15,959 nt of DNA, taken from contig SZPM01000034.1 of assembly GCA_030263715.1 (NCBI GenBank), positions 1-15,959 of the forward strand, given 5' to 3'. The translations under genes were made by a program, and so were the position numbers. The DNA comes from ATM1 sp003577165 (GTDB taxonomy: Bacteria > Armatimonadota > Fimbriimonadia > Fimbriimonadales > ATM1). Every line of letters starts with the position of its first letter. Within the stretch, counting starts at the first letter, position 1. The notes beneath the pieces are model-generated. The model made no database searches, was not told the DNA's origin, and saw only the letters and a program-made list of their open reading frames with translations. Below are positions 13,046 through 15,959 of this stretch, piece by piece.

Positions 13046-14322
13046 CACTTCCCCCCCTTCTTCGGATCGACGATCGGGAGGTTGCCGATCACGTGGGCTT
13101 GAACGGCGAACTGAACGACGTGTCTTTCTTCGATGGTTCCGTTGTTCGCAAACAGCAGGCGCACGTCGCGGAACCTCTGATCGCCCTCCAAGTCCGCGAC
13201 GAACGTCGAAACATTGTCATTGGTGAGCGCGGTACCTCTCACTTCCAGGGGCTTTCCGAATTCTGCAGAGAAGTTCGTCAGCCAGACTCCGTCGTTGGTG
13301 TGATTCGAAACGACCGCCAACACGTCTTCGATGGCCTGCTTGGGCGCAAACGCGCGATCAAGGGTCGTCTTGAGTTTCGTTTTTTCGAGCAGCCTCGCTT
13401 CGGCGGCTGTGACGGCTGAATTCAGCGTGCGAAGCGAAGCTGCAAATCTCGCTTCGGATTGTCTCGCCGCGCGATTCACATCGGAGTCGTTGAGGAACAC
13501 CCATGTCCACATGACGGCTGCGGCCGCGCAGAGAAGAACCGTGAATCGAGTCTTGGCCGCTCGCTTCGCTTTTTCCCTCTCCATGAGCGCCCTCGGCGAT
13601 TCGAGAGAGACGTGCATCCTCTGGGCTTCGTGGGAGGCGAGGTCGACGAGCGGGGATTCGTTGGATTGAAATTCTGCCGAGGGAAGAGCGAGTCCATCCG
13701 CCATCACGATCGGCAGGTCCGATTCGGATGCGGCCGCGAGAGTTCGAGCGATTTCACCGCGAAGCGAGTCTTCTTCTGCCACGGTAGGCGCCTCGCGCGC
13801 ATAAGTGATTTCGCCACCGCGGATGACGTCGAACCCCAGGCCTGCTGCTGATTGAGAGATGACAAGGCAATCGGGGACTCTGAGTTGCGAAGCGAGGACC
13901 ATGCTGCCCAAACAGGAGGGCACGAATCCGGACACCTCGATGTCGGCTGCCGCGAGCGAAGCCTTGAGTTCTTCCAACTGCTGCGCATTCAGGGCAAAAA
14001 CAGTCGCGAGTCGTCCCTCGGTGTTCACGTCGTCGGTCAGATGGAAGTCGAATGCGATGTCCGCAGGATCGAGTGGCAAGAGAAGTCCGAGTTGCGTTGC
14101 AACGGCCGCGCGCACGTCCGCTTTCGATGCGTTCGGCACGCGCATAGTTCTGACGAACAGGCTCCTGCGAGGCAGGGCGACGACTGCGGGCCCCCTCCCC
14201 AGCGCGCCTCTTGCCTCTTCTAAAGATCGAAACCTCTCCGTGTGTTTCTGACCGATGCGTCCGGCGAGAATTCCGTCTGGCGAAGGCTCGATCGCGTAGG
14301 CGGCGGAGGTCGTCGGGCTCAC
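13045..14322 (-). CDS. GspL-like protein (PilM-like and PilN-like parts in one chain)
   Basis: 425 residues from GTG at 14322. This start is chosen because it overlaps the GspK stop as GTGA and has GGAGGAG seven bases upstream; an ATG at 14370 would overlap the previous gene by 52 bases without a better ribosome-binding site. An N-terminal cytoplasmic part of about 230 residues resembles a reduced actin-like PilM/GspL domain (YAIEPSPDGILAGRIG, VVALPRRSLFVRTMRVP, AAVATQLGLLLPLDPADIAFDF). A basic stretch then a membrane helix (about 260-278) and a short coiled coil follow. The C-terminal part, about 327-412, is PilN-like (GVWLTNFSAEF, PLEVRGTALTNDNVSTFVADLE). It links the cytoplasmic ATPase to the PilO/GspM-like partner in the inner membrane. 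No nucleotide-binding signature is evident. Confidence 0.83.
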   Translation of the reverse strand: MSPTTSAAYAIEPSPDGILAGRIGQKHTERFRSLEEARGALGRGPAVVALPRRSLFVRTMRVPNASKADVRAAVATQLGLLLPLDPADIAFDFHLTDDVNTEGRLATVFALNAQQLEELKASLAAADIEVSGFVPSCLGSMVLASQLRVPDCLVISQSAAGLGFDVIRGGEITYAREAPTVAEEDSLRGEIARTLAAASESDLPIVMADGLALPSAEFQSNESPLVDLASHEAQRMHVSLESPRALMEREKAKRAAKTRFTVLLCAAAAVMWTWVFLNDSDVNRAARQSEARFAASLRTLNSAVTAAEARLLEKTKLKTTLDRAFAPKQAIEDVLAVVSNHTNDGVWLTNFSAEFGKPLEVRGTALTNDNVSTFVADLEGDQRFRDVRLLFANNGTIEERHVVQFAVQAHVIGNLPIVDPKKGGK

Positions 14323-15575
14323 GGCAGCACTCCTCCGAGTTCTCGACTCGTCGTCGTTTCCTCGTCCCATCGCCAGATCGTCATCGCGAGTTCGGGAGAC
14401 ACGCGGCGGGTAGAGAGCACGCGAAGCCGCCCGTTGACGACGATGACATTCGTTTCGAGGGCGTATCGAATCCCTCCTGTGATTCCCATGGTGCGTATCG
14501 TCCAGGAGCGAGTCGTCGTCGTAATCATGTCCACGAACGGGCGAATCGCCTGCACCGACATTCCTGGCACGTCGAAGATCTGGCCGAGTCCCTGGAAACC
14601 GGTTTGCTGAAGCGTGAAGATGCCGGACGCGAGTTCCCGAGTCATTCCTGGGAGCGTCATGAGCACTCCCTCGCTCGCGGCGTTGATGTTGACGAGGCCG
14701 TTCGCCTGTGCGTTGTTTTGAGTGGACAGGTTGTCGAGCAGGACGCGAGCGTTTTGTGTCGTCAGTCCGGGAAGCCCCAGCAGGTCCGACATCGAAGTAA
14801 ACGTGCCCTGTTGGTTTCGGCGCTGAATGATCTGTGTTGCCAGTTGGGCAGGTATCCCCCTCCCCACGAGGGCCTGGAGTGTGGCGGTGTTCACGTTGAG
14901 TTTCTGTGTCCCGTCCGGCGCGATGTTGGGCGACACGGAGTGAACTGTGACCAGTTCGGCTAAGCGCGGCTCCTCGCCGTCGGGTCCGGGGAGGGGCGTC
15001 GTCGTCGTGGGCTGCTCGGTCGTGGGTTCATAAAGCGTCTGCGGCGTGAATCCCTTTACGAGAAGCAGTTCGTCGAGAGTTTCCAGCGGGCCGAGGCGGG
15101 CGTTATACGGTTCGGGGAGCGCATTATAGTAGTCATCTTTCGCGCCCAGTGCCCTCGGAGCGAAGTCTGGCTCTCGCCAATCCAGCAGGGATTCGACTTG
15201 CTCGTCAGTCAGGGGCATGGTTCGAAGTTGGGCTTCATTCGCCACGTTGAGATTCACGAAGCCGGCCGCGTCTACGATCTGCATGCGGGCATATCCGCCT
15301 GCGTAATCGAGCCGTTCGTTGCCTTGCGTTCCCAATTGCGCCCAGGCGTCCGCCCGTGTCCAAGTGCCGGGCGCCGTGTCGAGTTGCGTTTGCAGTTCGC
15401 TGAGTGCGACTTGCGCTGCGCTCCAGGCGATGCGCTCCGCGCGCGCGAGGGAAACTCGGTTGGCGATTGCGCGCATTTCGATGCGCCGCGTCGCGGCGAT
15501 TCCGGCCACCATCGCCACGATCGCCGCAAGCGTGATGAGGGACAGGACGAACACGCTTCCGCGTTCTCTTCTCAT
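14319..15575 (-). CDS. GspK-like minor pseudopilin (type II secretion)
   Basis: 418 residues from ATG at 15575, one base after the GspJ stop; GGAGG lies about 11 bases upstream. The N-terminus MRRERG then SVFVLSLITLAAIVAM is a prepilin leader whose mature position 5 is Leu rather than Glu, as is usual for GspK. The first globular part (about 100-180) contains GFVNLNVANEAQLRTMPL, ESLLDWREPD and ETLDELLLVKGF, typical of the T2SSK family. A Thr/Pro linker (about 184-202) leads to two helix-hairpin-helix-like units: LNVNTATLQAL...LLGLPGL (226-271) and VNINAASEGVLMTLPGM...IFDVPGM (295-339). GspK caps the pseudopilus tip together with GspI and GspJ. The C-terminal 70 residues are beta-rich. Confidence 0.9.
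   Translation of the reverse strand: MRRERGSVFVLSLITLAAIVAMVAGIAATRRIEMRAIANRVSLARAERIAWSAAQVALSELQTQLDTAPGTWTRADAWAQLGTQGNERLDYAGGYARMQIVDAAGFVNLNVANEAQLRTMPLTDEQVESLLDWREPDFAPRALGAKDDYYNALPEPYNARLGPLETLDELLLVKGFTPQTLYEPTTEQPTTTTPLPGPDGEEPRLAELVTVHSVSPNIAPDGTQKLNVNTATLQALVGRGIPAQLATQIIQRRNQQGTFTSMSDLLGLPGLTTQNARVLLDNLSTQNNAQANGLVNINAASEGVLMTLPGMTRELASGIFTLQQTGFQGLGQIFDVPGMSVQAIRPFVDMITTTTRSWTIRTMGITGGIRYALETNVIVVNGRLRVLSTRRVSPELAMTIWRWDEETTTSRELGGVLP
14330..14336 (-). promoter_or_regulatory. Shine-Dalgarno sequence deciding the GTG start of the GspL-like gene
   Basis: GGAGGAG on the minus strand, seven bases before GTG at 14322. It lies inside the end of the GspK-like gene and supports the GTG over the upstream ATG. 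Confidence 0.75.
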
Positions 15576-15576
15576 G

Positions 15577-15959
15577 CTACGCGCCGCCTCCGATGGTGAC
15601 GGGATTGTCAATGGTGGCGTCGCTCGCTGGAACCCTCACGGTGATGACTCGCTCCACCTCCGGTTGATCCGAAGTCGTGTAGTACATCTTCACGGCGGCG
15701 GGAAGACGAGGAGTCGTTTGCGTAGTGGTATCCCAGGCCCCCACCCAACTCGCTCCGTCGAAGAACTCGAACCGGAGACTTTGCACGCCTTCCAGGAGCA
15801 GCCTTTCGTAGCCGCCTTGCGACGGTTCTGAGTCTGCAGGCATTTGTGTTCGCAGAAACAGGCCCGACCTTTCGCCGGGGTTACCGACCGGCGTCAGCGA
15901 GAGAGAGACTTCCTCGATTCCCCCGGGGGGGCCGAAGCGCTCGTTGATCGTTTCGAAAT
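15577..15959 (-). CDS. GspJ-like minor pseudopilin (N-terminus beyond window)
   Basis: The last 126 codons of a gene entering from the right edge and open to the boundary. Features typical of the GspJ C-terminal domain: LLLEGVQSLRFEFFDG, SWVGAWDT, then RLPAAVKMYYTT and a final beta strand (ERVITVRVP). The N-terminal prepilin leader lies outside the window, so the call depends on this domain and on the adjacent GspK. GspJ forms the pseudopilus tip with GspI and GspK. The stop is separated from the GspK start by one base. Confidence 0.8.
   Translation of the reverse strand, partial: FETINERFGPPGGIEEVSLSLTPVGNPGERSGLFLRTQMPADSEPSQGGYERLLLEGVQSLRFEFFDGASWVGAWDTTTQTTPRLPAAVKMYYTTSDQPEVERVITVRVPASDATIDNPVTIGGGA

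Overview
This 16-kb window of GC-rich DNA comes from a bacterial chromosome. The best taxonomic guess is Armatimonadota (Fimbriimonadia-like). The reasons are DUF1559-type prepilin-like proteins with an FTLIELLVVIAIIAILAA leader, a PEP-CTERM protein ending in VPEP plus an Arg cluster, and a glycine-rich secretin operon. This rests on family recognition only; Planctomycetota or Verrucomicrobiota are less likely alternatives.

Layout. (1) Bases 1-2374, minus strand: two near-identical tandem DUF1559 prepilin-like genes (the downstream copy is cut by the window edge) and, upstream of them, a HIT-family nucleotide phosphorylase/hydrolase gene. (2) Bases 2375-4512, plus strand: a divergent regulatory gap with a possible sigma-54 site, a PEP-CTERM surface protein with a clear intrinsic terminator, an M42 metallo-aminopeptidase and a tRNA-Thr(TGT). 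(3) Bases 4513-7693, plus strand: a structured-looking leader, an ECF sigma factor, and a translationally coupled membrane regulator (short N-terminal region, one membrane helix, FecR-like domain, long helical/TPR-like tail). (4) Bases 7697-8625: a convergent gap with hairpins and a class I SAM methyltransferase on the minus strand. (5) Bases 8748-15959, minus strand: a tightly packed operon, transcribed from the right, encoding type II secretion/type IV pilus-like parts in the order GspJ - GspK - GspL (PilM/PilN-like) - GspM/PilO - GspC/PilP - secretin GspD/PilQ - Spy/LTXXQ-like periplasmic protein, ending in a strong intrinsic terminator.

How the genes work together. The operon supplies minor pseudopilins, the inner-membrane platform and the outer-membrane channel of one export or pilus machine. 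No ATPase, polytopic membrane protein or prepilin peptidase is visible here. The DUF1559 proteins carry prepilin-type leaders and could be substrates or pseudopilins of such a machine, but nothing in the sequence ties them together. The sigma factor and its membrane partner form a self-contained signalling pair. The HIT, M42, tRNA and methyltransferase genes look like ordinary housekeeping genes.

Several starts were reassigned from context: GTG starts that overlap the previous stop as GTGA (GspL-like, GspC/PilP-like), an ATGA overlap for the sigma partner, and starts without a Shine-Dalgarno sequence but with a -10-like box six bases upstream (methyltransferase, HIT). No gene-free stretch exceeds 300 bases; the longest is the 260-base gap before the sigma factor. 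I did not find a clearly new system. The most interesting signals are the glycine-rich inserts in the secretin, the internally duplicated co-operonic Spy-like protein, the FecR-TPR sigma partner and the sigma-54-like site.
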